Source: DASZIT01 sp963709665 (GTDB taxonomy: Bacteria > Actinomycetota > Acidimicrobiia > Acidimicrobiales > RAAP-2). Taken from it: a stretch of 64,000 nt of DNA. The stretch's first letter is position 1. Each line of letters begins with the position of its first letter. A program made the translations under genes and the position numbers. This document shows positions 42,872-52,045 of the stretch, piece after piece. The DNA lies in NCBI GenBank assembly GCA_963709665.1, contig CAVPWU010000011.1, forward strand, positions 124,001 to 188,000. The letters run 5' to 3'. Under the pieces are notes generated by a model. That model searched no databases and was not told where the DNA came from. It saw only the letters and a list, made by a program, of their open reading frames with translations.

Positions 42872-44092
42872 ATGGCCGACGAGACACCCACCACCCCGCC
42901 CACCGGAACCCCCGACGAGGGAGGCGGCGCCGAACCCCCGGCGACGGGCGGGCTCTCCCGCAAGGAGCTCCGGCAGCAGTCGTCGGGCGGGAAGCGCGGT
43001 GGCTCCACCTGGCTGTACATCCTGGGCGCCGTCGGCGTCCTGGTGGTGGCCGGGGTGATCGCCCTGGTGGCCACCTCGAGCTCCAGGACGGCGACGGTGG
43101 CGCCCGCCGCCGTCCCGGTGTCCACCACCACCGTCGCCCCGGCGGCGGTCCCCACCTGTCCCCTCACCGGCACCCCGGCCCCGGGCGGCAACGTCCCGGC
43201 CCGGCCGGCCCTGGGCATCAAGATCGGCAACTACCCGGGCGACCGCCCCTCGGCCGGTCTGAACCAGGCCGACATCGTGTTCGAGGAGCCGGTGGAGGGG
43301 GCCATCACCCGCCTGCTGGCGGTGTTCCAGTGCCAGACCTCCACGCTGGTCGGCGACATCCGCTCCGCCCGCCAGCCCGACGCCGGCATCATGGCCCAGC
43401 TCTCCAACCCGCTGCTCGTCCACGCCGGCGGGATCGACCCGGTGATCGCCCTCCTGAAGGAGTCGCCGCTGATCGACGAGAACCTCTACGCCGGCGGCAA
43501 CGGCTCCGCCATCATCATGCAGCCCGGCCGGGTGGCCCCCTACTCCACCTTCGTGAACACCGCCTCCCTGTGGGCCCTCGACCCGGCGGACACCACGCCC
43601 CCGGCGCCCATCTTCCAGTACTCCGTCGCGGTGCCGGCCGGCAGCGTCGCCGGCTCCGGGACCAGCGTCCACATCCCGTTCTCGTCGACCTCCGACGTGA
43701 CCTGGACGTGGAGCCCGTCCACCGGTACCTACCTCCGTTCCTACGCCGGGCAGCCCGACATGCTCCTGAACGGAGGACAGACGGCGGCCACCAACGTGGT
43801 GGTGATGACGGTGCAGACCGCCACCGGGTCCTGGGTGGAGAACGACGAGGGCGGTCACGAGGTGCTGGTGACCTCCACCGGGACCGGACCCCTGGTGGTC
43901 CTGCGCGACGGGGTGGCCATCGCCGGCACCTGGAGCCGGGCGTCGCTCACCACCCCGGCCACCCTCACCTCGGCGGCCGGCGCCCCGATCACCCTGAAGC
44001 CCGGAAACACCTGGGTGGAGCTGGTCCCGGCGGGGGTCACCGTCACCCCGTCCCCCGGTGCCGCACCGGCCGCCGCCACCACGGCGCCGTAG
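42872..44092 (+). CDS. DUF3048 (YerB-like) membrane-anchored protein
   Basis: A 406-residue protein. A polar cytoplasmic N-terminus (1-45) is followed by one helix (WLYILGAVGVLVVAGVIALVA, about 47-67) and an outward-facing domain with RPALGIKIGNYPGDRPSAGLNQADIVFEEPVEGAITRLLAVFQ, which matches DUF3048. IFQYSVAVPAGSVAGSGTSVHIPFSSTSDVTWTWSPSTGTYLRSYAG gives the second half. The function of YerB-like proteins is not established, but they are envelope-associated. TAGCCT lies 9 bases before the ATG, slightly wider than the usual leaderless spacing. It starts a plus-strand block lying between recA and cinA. Confidence 0.82.
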   Translation: MADETPTTPPTGTPDEGGGAEPPATGGLSRKELRQQSSGGKRGGSTWLYILGAVGVLVVAGVIALVATSSSRTATVAPAAVPVSTTTVAPAAVPTCPLTGTPAPGGNVPARPALGIKIGNYPGDRPSAGLNQADIVFEEPVEGAITRLLAVFQCQTSTLVGDIRSARQPDAGIMAQLSNPLLVHAGGIDPVIALLKESPLIDENLYAGGNGSAIIMQPGRVAPYSTFVNTASLWALDPADTTPPAPIFQYSVAVPAGSVAGSGTSVHIPFSSTSDVTWTWSPSTGTYLRSYAGQPDMLLNGGQTAATNVVVMTVQTATGSWVENDEGGHEVLVTSTGTGPLVVLRDGVAIAGTWSRASLTTPATLTSAAGAPITLKPGNTWVELVPAGVTVTPSPGAAPAAATTAP

Positions 44093-44126
44093 CGGAGAGC
44101 GCCCGGGATCCCAGCGGCTTCACTGG

Positions 44127-44132
44127 TAACTT
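44127..44132 (+). promoter_or_regulatory. -10 box of leaderless promoter
   Basis: TAACTT lies 8 bases before the GTG at 44141. Confidence 0.45.
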
Positions 44133-44140
44133 CGTGCGTC

Positions 44141-44641
44141 GTGAACGGCGAACGCGCGACGGTGGCGACGCCGGAGGGAGGTCGGACGCGCCGGACCGCG
44201 GTGACCGTCGTCGGCGCCGTGATCGTGCTGGTGTCGCTGGTCGGACTGGGCGTCCAGGCGGTCCGGGGGGACCGGACGGTGGGCGTCCAGCGGCAGGCGG
44301 CCACCGTCCGGGACGCCGATCTCGACGATGCCTTCTACCACTGCATCGACGTCCAGACCCGCAGCCTGGTCGCCCCCGGCCAGCCGGTGGCGTTCGCCAC
44401 CGCCGACCTGGCGGACTTCGTCACCCTGCTCAAGGGGGCCGGGAGCTGGATCACCATCGCCGACCCGGTCTCCCGGGCGGTGGCCGAGCTGTCGCTCCGC
44501 AACGGCGTCCACGCCCCCGGTGCCTGCCTCGGCACGGTGGTGGTGGCCCGGTACCCCGCTCCCGGCGGCGGCACCACGGTGCGGGTCGGCACGGGATCCT
44601 CGGTGCCCGGGGGCGGTCCACCGCCCCCACCGCCGCTATGA
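44141..44641 (+). CDS. hypothetical single-helix, probably extracytoplasmic protein
   Basis: A 166-residue protein. A basic N-terminus and one helix (VTVVGAVIVLVSLVGLGVQAV, about 20-40) precede an outward domain, DDAFYHCIDVQTRSLVAPGQPVAFATADLADFVTLLKGAGSWITIA, with two Cys (in FYHCID and GACLG) that could form a disulfide, and a Gly/Pro-rich C-terminus. I recognise no family. It lies between the DUF3048 gene and the GT-C-like gene, all on the plus strand, suggesting an envelope role. Confidence 0.6.
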   Translation: MNGERATVATPEGGRTRRTAVTVVGAVIVLVSLVGLGVQAVRGDRTVGVQRQAATVRDADLDDAFYHCIDVQTRSLVAPGQPVAFATADLADFVTLLKGAGSWITIADPVSRAVAELSLRNGVHAPGACLGTVVVARYPAPGGGTTVRVGTGSSVPGGGPPPPPPL

Positions 44642-44663
44642 CGGCCGTGGGGACGTGGCGATC

Positions 44664-46166
44664 GTGAGTACCACCGCGGCAGCCGTGGTGACCATGGCGG
44701 TGCTGACCGCCGCCGGGCTCCTGCCGACGCTGGCACTGGTGGGAGGGCGCTGGATGGCCGTCACCCTGGCCCCGCTGACCGGAGCGGTGGTGGCCGGCCT
44801 GGCCGCCAGCGGTGAGCTGGCCGTCGGTGGGGCGCTGCTCGCCTGGTTCATCGGCCTGGCCGTGGCCGCCGCCCTCGGCGTGGTCGCCCTCTGGGCCATC
44901 CGCCCCGAGCTCCGCCCCGGGGCCGCAGGCGACGGCCGGGCTCCCTTCCCGGCGGCCGCCGCCGTGGGGGCGGTCGGGATCCTGGCGGCGTGCGCCTGGT
45001 CGCTGCGCGCCCTGGCCACCCCCACCGTCGGCTTCGACGCCCGGGCGCTCTGGATCATGCGGGCGGGCTGGTTCCTGGAGCCCCACCACCAGCTGCTGGT
45101 GAACCTGCGCCTCCCCAGTCTGCTGCTCGACCAGACGTCGTACCCCCCGTTGGTCAGCGCCTCGAGCGCCGTGGCCTGGAGCCTCACCGGGGTCCACACC
45201 GACCGGCTGGGCGTGGTGGTGGTCGCCCTCCTCAACGCCTGTGCCGTGGCCACCGCCGCCTACGCCCTGGTGGAGTGCGGGCGACGGGTCGCCACCCGGC
45301 GGGCCACCACCGACGGCCCGTCCCCCACCGGCGGGCTCCCGGCCCTGCTGCCGCTGGCCACCGGCGTGGTGGCCGCCGTGCTGCTGGTCTTCATCGCCTT
45401 CGGCATCACCGAGCCGTTCATCACCAACGGGTACGCCGACCCCCTCTGGTCGCTGGCCGCCGTGGGGGCGGTGGCCTTCGGGCTGCAGCTCCCGGGTGCC
45501 CGGGCCTACGCCGGGGCGGCGGTGATCCTGGTGCTGGTGGCCGGGCTGTCCAAGAACGAGGGGTTCGTCACCGCGGTCGCCCTCATCGCCCTGATCGCCT
45601 TCCGCCAACTGCTGGCCGCCCTCCGCTCGGAGGGCCGGCGCCGGTGGTGGCGGCCGCTGGAGGTCGCCGCCCTGGAGCTGGCGGCCATCGCGGTGTGGCC
45701 GATGCTGATGCGGATCCTCCACACCCGGAACGGCTCGTCGACCCTGTCGGCGGTCTCCGCCTGGCCCGGGCGCGCCCGTGCCACCTACGACGGCTTCCTC
45801 CCCTACCTCCACGTCCTCTACCTGGCCCTGCCCGTGGCCGTGGTGGGCGGGGTGGTGCTGCGACGACTCCGCCGGACCAGCGGACTGGGCAACGACGGGT
45901 GGGCGTGGGCCGGCCTGGCCTGCGGCCTCCTGGCCGTGGGCGGGGCGCTGGTCACCGGCTCGGTGGGGATCCAGTCGTGGCTGCTGACCACCGTCCACCG
46001 GGTCACCGAGTTCCCGGCGCTGGCCGGCTGGTGGATCGTGGCCGTCTGGGCGGTGGTGGCGGCCGCCGCCCTGGCCGGCCCCGGGCGGGCCACCGCCGCC
46101 GACGCCGACGCCGGGGCGGTGGAGCCGGGCCCGGCGGTCTGGCCCGTGCTGGAGCACCAGCCGTGA
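44664..46166 (+). CDS. multi-pass membrane protein, GT-C-like
   Basis: A 500-residue protein with about twelve helices. The first large outward loop reads TVGFDARALWIMRAGWFLEPHHQLLVNLRLPSLLLDQTSYPPLVSASSAVAW, with an acidic residue and a YPPL helix as in GT-C transferases. ITNGYADPLWSLAAVGAVAF and LVAGLSKNEGFVTAVALIAL resemble helices of lipid-linked-sugar transferases. The start is uncertain; GTG 44664 has a G-rich stretch at the right distance. The stop overlaps the start of the acyltransferase-SGNH gene (GTGA), so the two products probably act on one glycan. Confidence 0.7.
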   Translation: MSTTAAAVVTMAVLTAAGLLPTLALVGGRWMAVTLAPLTGAVVAGLAASGELAVGGALLAWFIGLAVAAALGVVALWAIRPELRPGAAGDGRAPFPAAAAVGAVGILAACAWSLRALATPTVGFDARALWIMRAGWFLEPHHQLLVNLRLPSLLLDQTSYPPLVSASSAVAWSLTGVHTDRLGVVVVALLNACAVATAAYALVECGRRVATRRATTDGPSPTGGLPALLPLATGVVAAVLLVFIAFGITEPFITNGYADPLWSLAAVGAVAFGLQLPGARAYAGAAVILVLVAGLSKNEGFVTAVALIALIAFRQLLAALRSEGRRRWWRPLEVAALELAAIAVWPMLMRILHTRNGSSTLSAVSAWPGRARATYDGFLPYLHVLYLALPVAVVGGVVLRRLRRTSGLGNDGWAWAGLACGLLAVGGALVTGSVGIQSWLLTTVHRVTEFPALAGWWIVAVWAVVAAAALAGPGRATAADADAGAVEPGPAVWPVLEHQP

Positions 46167-48214
46167 CCGCCACCCCTCCCGACGCACCCCCGGCGGCGAC
46201 GGACCCCCCGGGCGTGGCCGCCGGTCCCGAGGGGGCGGGGGCCGGGGGTGCCCCCACCCGGTCGGCCGCCTCCTTCGCCCGTTGGTACGGACCGAGCCTC
46301 GCCTACGTCCCGGGCCTCGACGGGATCCGGGCCATCTCCATCATCGGGATCATGGCCAACCACAACGGCCTGGGCTGGGCGGCGGGTGGCTTCATCTCCG
46401 TCAACGTCTTCTTCGTCCTCAGCGGCTTTCTGATCACCGCCCTCCTGATCAAGGAGTGGGCGGCCTCCGGCACCATCCGGCTCCGGCGGTTCTGGGCCCG
46501 CCGGGCCCGCCGCCTGCTGCCCGCCCTGTTCGTCCTGCTGATCGGCATCGCCTTCTACGCCTGGCTGGTCGCCCCGGCCGACACCCGGTCGGCCCTCCGG
46601 ATCGACGCCCTCTCCACCCTCTTCTACGTGGGGAACTGGCACCAGATCGAGTCGGGCCAGAGCTACTTCGCCATCACCGCGGTGGCCTCGCCGCTGCTCC
46701 ACACCTGGACCCTGGCCATCGAGGAGCAGTTCTACCTGGTCTGGCCGCTGGTGGTGGTGGGGATGCTCAAGTGGCGCCGGTCGCTCCGGCCCCTGCTGGC
46801 GCTCACCGTGGTGGCGGCGGCGGCCTCGGCGGTGGAGATGGGGCTCCTTTACCACTCGGGCGCCGACCCCAGCCGCCTCTACTACGGCACCGACACCCGC
46901 GCCCAGGACCTGCTGATCGGGGCGGTGGTGGCCATCGCCCTGGCCCACCGGTCCCCGGCCGCCACCCGCCCGGGAAGGCGGTGGATGTCGATCCTGGTGG
47001 TGGCGGCGTCGGCCGGCTTCGCCGTCGAGTGGATCCGGCTCAACGAGAGCTCCGCCTTCCCCTACCGGGGCGGCTTCTTCCTGGCCGACGTGATGGTCGG
47101 CCTGGTCATCCTCGGGGTGGTGCAGGCGCCCACCGGGCTCCCCGCCCGGGTGCTGGGCTGCCCCCCGCTGGTCTACATCGGGAAGATCTCCTACGGCCTC
47201 TACCTGTGGCACTGGCCGGTGATCCTGGTGATGACCTCGGCCCGGGTGGGCGTGGTGGGCTGGCCGCTCTTCCTGCTCCGCTCGGCGGTGGCCTTCGTGC
47301 TGGCCGTGCTCTCCTCCAAGCTGGTGGAGCTCCCCATCCGCCGGGGCGCCATCCGGTCGTGGCGGGCCTGGGTGTTCACCCCCCTGGCCGCCGGCCTCAC
47401 CGCCGGCGTGCTGCTGCTCGCCACCACCGCCCCCGCCGCCCAGGCGGTGCCGTCGGGAGTCACCGGTCTCACCCCCTCTCAGCACCAGCAGCTCGCCGCC
47501 GCCGGCGCCTTCGGCAGCAATCCCGTCCGGTTCGCCCTCCTCGGCGACTCGATGGCCACCACCCTGATCGTCGGGCTGAACGTCCACCCCCAGACGTGGG
47601 GCATCCAGCCTCTCTTCACCCACACCGACCTCGGCTGCGACCTCGACCCCGACCTGCAGATCAACGTGTCGGGGAACGTCGGACCCGCCACCCCCGGGTG
47701 CAAGGGCTGGCAGACCAAGTGGCCGGAGTACGTCAGGACCGAGCACCCCCAGGTGACCGCCGTCCTCCTCGGCCGGTGGGAGACCGTCGACCACCTCTAC
47801 AAGGGGCAGTGGACCCACATCGGGGAGCCGCTGTGGGACGACCACCTCATGGCCGACTTCAACCAGGTGGTGCAGATCCTCTCCGCCGAGGGCGGCAAGG
47901 TGGTGTTCTTCACCATGCCGTACGTGGACCCGGCCGAGGCGCCCGACGGCTCGGTCTACCCGGAGAACGAGCCGTCACGGACCGACGCCTACAACGCCCT
48001 GGTCCGGAGGGTCGCCGCCGAGCACCCGGGGGTGGTCTCGGTCTACGACCTCAACAAGGTCCTCGACCCCGACGGCCACTACACCTCGACCATCGACGGG
48101 ATCACCGTCCGGTGGAGCGACGGCATCCACATCTCCTTCCCCGGCGGCCTGTGGCTCCGGTCGAGGATCTATCCGGCCATCGACGCCCTGGCCCTGGGGT
48201 GGCCGACCGGCTGA
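46163..48214 (+). CDS. acyltransferase-3 membrane protein with C-terminal SGNH domain
   Basis: A 683-residue paralogue of the protein at 24.8-26.9 kb; the pair share long blocks such as IRLRRFWARRARRLLPAL and WTLAIEEQFYLVWPL. The membrane domain (about 45-410) starts with LDGIRAISIIGIMANH (catalytic His) and includes VNVFFVLSGFLIT and YGLYLWHWPVILVM. The SGNH domain has FALLGDSMATTLIVGL and WSDGIHISFPGG. It should move acyl groups across the membrane and attach them to a surface glycan. It ends 19 bases before the convergent cinA stop. Confidence 0.87.
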   Translation: MTATPPDAPPAATDPPGVAAGPEGAGAGGAPTRSAASFARWYGPSLAYVPGLDGIRAISIIGIMANHNGLGWAAGGFISVNVFFVLSGFLITALLIKEWAASGTIRLRRFWARRARRLLPALFVLLIGIAFYAWLVAPADTRSALRIDALSTLFYVGNWHQIESGQSYFAITAVASPLLHTWTLAIEEQFYLVWPLVVVGMLKWRRSLRPLLALTVVAAAASAVEMGLLYHSGADPSRLYYGTDTRAQDLLIGAVVAIALAHRSPAATRPGRRWMSILVVAASAGFAVEWIRLNESSAFPYRGGFFLADVMVGLVILGVVQAPTGLPARVLGCPPLVYIGKISYGLYLWHWPVILVMTSARVGVVGWPLFLLRSAVAFVLAVLSSKLVELPIRRGAIRSWRAWVFTPLAAGLTAGVLLLATTAPAAQAVPSGVTGLTPSQHQQLAAAGAFGSNPVRFALLGDSMATTLIVGLNVHPQTWGIQPLFTHTDLGCDLDPDLQINVSGNVGPATPGCKGWQTKWPEYVRTEHPQVTAVLLGRWETVDHLYKGQWTHIGEPLWDDHLMADFNQVVQILSAEGGKVVFFTMPYVDPAEAPDGSVYPENEPSRTDAYNALVRRVAAEHPGVVSVYDLNKVLDPDGHYTSTIDGITVRWSDGIHISFPGGLWLRSRIYPAIDALALGWPTG

Positions 48215-48233
48215 CCGCGCCGCCCCGCCGGCC

Positions 48234-49508
48234 TCAGGCCTCGAGCCGTCGCCGGAGCAGGTCGAGGGCGGCGATGGTGGCGTACTGCCGGACCCGCTCC
48301 CGGTCACCGGGGACCGTGAACTCGGTGGCCTCGGTCTCCGCCCCGGGCAGGGCCAGCCCGACGAACACGGTGCCGGGTGGCCGTCCGTCCTGCGGGTCGG
48401 GACCCGCCACGCCGGTGATGGACAGGCCGACGTCGGCGCCCAGGACCCGGCGGGCACCCTCCGCCATCGCCTTGGCCGCCGCCTCGGAGACCACCGGTCC
48501 CTCCGGCACCGCCAGCACGTCGAACTTGACCTCGGAGGCGTAGGACACCACCGCCCCCCGGAACCAGGCGCTGGCCCCCGGCACGTTCACCAGCCGGGAG
48601 GAGGCCAGGCCGCCGGTGAGCGACTCGGCCAGTCCCAGGCTCAGACCGTCGGTGGCCAGCGCCCGGGACACCGCATGCTCGATGGCCTCGTCGTCCACCC
48701 CGAACACCACGTTGCCGGCGGCGGCGGTGAGGATCCGGCGGATCTCCGCCTCCTCGGCGTCGAGCAGCTCGGCGGCCCGGGCCTGGTCGGTGGACCGGAC
48801 GGTGACCCGGACCTTGATCCCCTCGATCCCGCTGGCCAGAAAGGCGATGGTCGCCACCCCCGGGCCGGACCCGGCGTCGGCGTCGAGCCCCGCGATGTGA
48901 CCACCCAGCTCGTCGGCCAGCCCCGACTCGCTCATCCCCCAGGTGCGGAGCACCCGGCTGGCGATGACCCCGGAGGACTCGCCGCGCTCCTCCATCCGGC
49001 GCTGCAGGTCGGGGAGGATCCCGCGCCCGAACATGTCGGCCATCTCGTAGGGCACGCCGGGCACCGCATAGATCACCTTGTGCCCCACCGGGCAGATGAG
49101 CCCGGGGGCGGTGCCCTTGGTCTGCGGGATGAGGGACGCCCCGTCGGGGACGTCGGCCTGGCGGAGGTTGGAGTCGGGCATCTCCCGGTTGCGGGTGGCG
49201 AACATGGCGCGGATCGTGGCCACCACCTCCTCGTCGCGGTGGAGCGGCACGTTCATCACCTCGGCGATCGCCTCGCGGGTGATGTCGTCGTGGGTGGGCC
49301 CCAGGCCCCCGCAGACGATGACCCCGTCGCTCCGGGCCAGGGCGGTGCGGAAGGCCAGGACGATGCGGTCGTGGTTGTCCCCCACCGCCTGGTGGAAGTG
49401 GGAGGCCACCCCGGCGGCGGCCAGGTGTTCGCCCAGCCACGCCGAGTTGGTGTCGGCGATCTGACCGAGCAGGAGCTCGGTTCCGACCGCCACGATCTCG
49501 ATCCGCAC
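48234..49508 (-). CDS. cinA: CinA-family protein (competence/damage-inducible, NMN deamidase domain)
   Basis: A 424-residue protein. Residues 1-170 form the MoaB/MogA-like COG1058 domain (EIVAVGTELLLGQIADTNSAWL, VIVCGGLGPTHDDITREAI). Residues about 265-420 form the CinA C-terminal domain (LGLAESLTGGLASSRLVNVPGASAWFRGAVVSYASEVKFDVLAV, GLSITGVAGP), which in characterised homologues hydrolyses NMN to NaMN. Both domains look intact. It belongs to the conserved actinobacterial rimO-pgsA-cinA-recA series and follows pgsA by 6 bases, so it is co-transcribed with it. Confidence 0.93.
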   Translation of the reverse strand: MRIEIVAVGTELLLGQIADTNSAWLGEHLAAAGVASHFHQAVGDNHDRIVLAFRTALARSDGVIVCGGLGPTHDDITREAIAEVMNVPLHRDEEVVATIRAMFATRNREMPDSNLRQADVPDGASLIPQTKGTAPGLICPVGHKVIYAVPGVPYEMADMFGRGILPDLQRRMEERGESSGVIASRVLRTWGMSESGLADELGGHIAGLDADAGSGPGVATIAFLASGIEGIKVRVTVRSTDQARAAELLDAEEAEIRRILTAAAGNVVFGVDDEAIEHAVSRALATDGLSLGLAESLTGGLASSRLVNVPGASAWFRGAVVSYASEVKFDVLAVPEGPVVSEAAAKAMAEGARRVLGADVGLSITGVAGPDPQDGRPPGTVFVGLALPGAETEATEFTVPGDRERVRQYATIAALDLLRRRLEA

Positions 49509-49514
49509 GGGCGG

Positions 49515-50153
49515 TCAGCCCTCCGCGGGTCCGGCGGGGGCGGGGCCGGGGGCGGCCCGGCCGGCCCTCCGTCCGTCGAGGAAGTACTGGGCCCCGGTGA
49601 AGACGGTCATGGCGGTGGCCACCCAGATCCCGGTGGCCAGCAGGGCCTTGTGGTCGGCCAGCGGGGGGACCAGGCAGAGGGCGATGGCCAGGTCCTGGAG
49701 CACCGTCTTGACCTTGGCGGTGGTGCGGGCCGGGATGGAGACGCCCCGACGGCCCACCACCGAGCGGTAGATGCTCATCCCGATCTCGCGGACGGCGATG
49801 ATGGCCACCGGCAGCCACCAGACGATGTGTTTGGCCACCAGGGCCACCAGGGCTCCGAGGACGACCACCTTGTCGGCCAGCGGGTCGAGGAAGGCACCCG
49901 ACCGGGTGGTTCCCTGGCGCCGGGCCACCCACCCGTCGATCCCGTCGGTGAGGGAGAGGACCCCCCACAGCAGGAAGGTCCCCCAGTTGGGGCCCCACAC
50001 CATGACCAGGGCGATCAGCAGGGGGGTGGCCAACAGCCGGAGGGCGGTGATCGCGTTGGCCGGGGTCAGCAGGGCCGACGGCCCGAAGGTGGTGAGACGC
50101 GCCGGGGCGGCGGCCGGCCCACCGGCGCCGGAGCTGACCGACGCCCCGCTCAC
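49515..50153 (-). CDS. pgsA: CDP-diacylglycerol-glycerol-3-phosphate 3-phosphatidyltransferase
   Basis: A 212-residue integral membrane enzyme of phosphatidylglycerol synthesis. The CDP-alcohol phosphotransferase signature is complete: TDGIDGWVARRQGTTRSGAFLDPLADK, with DG-x2-AR-x8-G-x3-D-x3-D (about 70-96). Helices include LLATPLLIALVMVW, VVVLGALVALVA and IVWWLPVAIIAVREIGMSIY; LTPANAITALRLLATP is the usual entry sequence. The GTG overlaps the rimO stop (GTGA). Position between rimO and cinA matches other actinobacteria, favouring pgsA over a phosphatidylinositol-phosphate synthase. Confidence 0.92.
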   Translation of the reverse strand: MSGASVSSGAGGPAAAPARLTTFGPSALLTPANAITALRLLATPLLIALVMVWGPNWGTFLLWGVLSLTDGIDGWVARRQGTTRSGAFLDPLADKVVVLGALVALVAKHIVWWLPVAIIAVREIGMSIYRSVVGRRGVSIPARTTAKVKTVLQDLAIALCLVPPLADHKALLATGIWVATAMTVFTGAQYFLDGRRAGRAAPGPAPAGPAEG

Positions 50154-51568
50154 CGGGACGACCCCGCGGCGGCCAGGGGCCCGGGACGGCCCGCCCGGCC
50201 CGCCGGCTCGGCGACCAGGTCGGGACCGTCGGCGCCGGTCACCTCCACCTCGACGAAGGTGCCGGGGACCAGGTCCCCGGGAAGCACCACCACGCCGTCG
50301 ATCTCCGGGGCCTCACGGTAGGTGCGGCCCACCCCGGGGGCGTCGACCAGCACCTCCACGGTGGCCCCGATCAACTCGTCCCGACGGGCGGCGGTGATGG
50401 CGTCCTGCAGCTCGCCGCACTCCCGGAGGCGCTCGGCCACCAGCCCCTCGGGCACCTGGTCGTCGAGGTCGGCGGCGTAGGTGCCGGCCTCGTTGCTGAA
50501 CGGGAAGAAGCCCACCCAGTCGAGACGGGCCTCGGCCAGCCACTCGAGGAGCCGGTCGTGGTCGTCCTCGGTCTCGCCGGGGTAGCCGACGATGAACGAG
50601 GAGCGGAAGGCGGCGGTGGGCTCGGCGGCCCGGATGGAGGCGATCCGGTCGAGGAACCGTTGCCCCTCCCCCCATCGACGCATCCGCTTGAGCAGGGGAC
50701 GGGACACGTGCTGGAGCGACAGGTCGAAGTAGGGGACGCCGGTGGCCAGCACGGCGTCGACCAGGGCGTCGTCGAGGGTCGACGGGTAGAGGTAGAGGAG
50801 GCGGGTCCAGGCCACCCGGGCCGACACCGCCCGGACCAGGTCCACGATGGGGCGGTTGGCACCGATCGCCGGGCCGTCGAGGGCGGGCACCGTCCGGCCG
50901 GCGGAGCGGTCGAGGGCGAACGACGAGAGGTCCTGGGCCACCAGGACCACCTCCTGGAGGGCGCCTGCCCCCGCCCCCAGCTGCTCGACCTCGGCCAGGA
51001 TCGACTCGGTGGAGCGCGAGCGCTGCTTGCCCCGGAAGGAGGGGATGGCGCAGAAGCCGCAGTTCCGGTCGCACCCCTCGGCCACCTTGATGTACGACCA
51101 CGGGGCGGCGCTGGTGGGACGGGGGAGGTTGAGGAGGTCGAAGGCGGGGAGGGGCGCCGCTCCCGGCTTCCGGGTCAGGGCCACCGGGGTGCCGACCGCT
51201 CCTCCGGTGCCGGTACCGGCGGCATCGGCGGCTTCGGCGGTATCGGCGGTGAGCGAGGCGCCGAAGGGCGCCACCAGGTCCACCTCGGGGAGGGCGGCGG
51301 CCAGCTCGTCGCCGTAGCGCTCGGCCATGCACCCGGTGACCACCAGGCGGGCGCCGGCCGGACGCCGGTCGGCGAGGTCGAGGATGGTGTCGATCGACTC
51401 CTGGCGGGCGGCCTCGATGAAGGCGCAGGTGTTGACCACCACCAGGTCGGCGTGGTCGGCACTCTCGGCCGGCTCGTAGCCGTCCGCCGCCAGGGTGCCG
51501 GCCAACTTGTCCGAGTCGACCTGGTTCTTGGGGCAGCCCAGGGTCTCCAACCAGTAATGCCGGGTCAC
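50150..51568 (-). CDS. rimO: ribosomal protein S12 methylthiotransferase RimO
   Basis: A 472-residue radical-SAM methylthiotransferase. The UPF0004 domain has LETLGCPKNQVDSDKL, VVNTCAFIEAARQESID and VVTGCMAERY (three cluster Cys). The radical-SAM site is EGCDRNCGFCAIPSFRGKQRSR (CxxxCxxC). A C-terminal TRAM domain ends with VVLPGDLVPGTFVEVEVTGADGPDL. It adds a methylthio group to an Asp of ribosomal protein S12; MiaB is less likely because of the CAIPSFRGKQRSR and TRAM features. A Gly/Ala-rich insert of about 30 residues (near 110-140) is extra. TAGATT lies 6 bases before the GTG, so the operon mRNA is probably leaderless. Confidence 0.93.
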   Translation of the reverse strand: MTRHYWLETLGCPKNQVDSDKLAGTLAADGYEPAESADHADLVVVNTCAFIEAARQESIDTILDLADRRPAGARLVVTGCMAERYGDELAAALPEVDLVAPFGASLTADTAEAADAAGTGTGGAVGTPVALTRKPGAAPLPAFDLLNLPRPTSAAPWSYIKVAEGCDRNCGFCAIPSFRGKQRSRSTESILAEVEQLGAGAGALQEVVLVAQDLSSFALDRSAGRTVPALDGPAIGANRPIVDLVRAVSARVAWTRLLYLYPSTLDDALVDAVLATGVPYFDLSLQHVSRPLLKRMRRWGEGQRFLDRIASIRAAEPTAAFRSSFIVGYPGETEDDHDRLLEWLAEARLDWVGFFPFSNEAGTYAADLDDQVPEGLVAERLRECGELQDAITAARRDELIGATVEVLVDAPGVGRTYREAPEIDGVVVLPGDLVPGTFVEVEVTGADGPDLVAEPAGRAGRPGPLAAAGSSR

Positions 51569-51574
51569 CGGGAC

Positions 51575-51580
51575 AATCTA
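51575..51580 (-). promoter_or_regulatory. -10 box of the leaderless rimO-pgsA-cinA promoter
   Basis: TAGATT on the minus strand is 6 bases before the GTG at 51568. Confidence 0.6.
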
Positions 51581-51654
51581 CCGGGCACCGGGGGGCGGCC
51601 ACGAGCCGGGGGGGCGGCAAGGCCGGGTCGGGGCCGGCAGTCCGGACAGCACGA

Positions 51655-51675
51655 GGACCCGCCGATGGCGGGTCC
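51655..51675 (-). terminator. terminator of tRNA-Ser
   Basis: GGACCCGCC pairs perfectly with GGCGGGTCC across a 3-base loop, starting 7 bases after the tRNA 3' end. An outer CACG/CGTG pairing extends the stem. Confidence 0.75.
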
Positions 51676-51681
51676 CGTGAG

Positions 51682-51770
51682 CGGAGAGGGAGGGATTTGA
51701 ACCCTCGGACCCAGTTACCCAGGTCAATTCATTAGCAGTGAATCCGATTCGGCCGCTCTCGCACCTCTCC
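51682..51770 (-). tRNA. tRNA-Ser(GCT)
   Basis: The acceptor stem is GGAGAGG paired with CCTCTCC, followed by discriminator G; CCA is not encoded. The anticodon loop CTGCTAA, flanked by ATTCA/TGAAT, gives anticodon GCT (reads AGC/AGU). The T-arm has GGTTCAAATCC. A long variable arm (class II, 89 bases in all) confirms serine. A TAGCCT hexamer at 51843-51848 (minus strand) may be its -10 box. Confidence 0.96.
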
Positions 51771-52045
51771 CTGCCTTCCGGCCCGTGGGCCGCCCGCCTT
51801 CCACCGGGTGGAGGGCGGAGCCGTGACCTCGAGACCGCGAAAGGCTACAGGAACCATCCTGCGCCGAGGACACGGTGGGTGGGGCGGCGGGTGGGCGGGT
51901 CGGCGGGCCGGGCCCCGTCCCCGCGCCACTCCGGGAACCCCGGCACCCGGCCGGCTCCGAAGTCGCAGAAGCGGGCCCACCGGGGCCCGACCGAGATGCG
52001 CAGTTCCGGCCCGCCGGCGCCTTCCACGCCGACCAGGGGTCGGCC

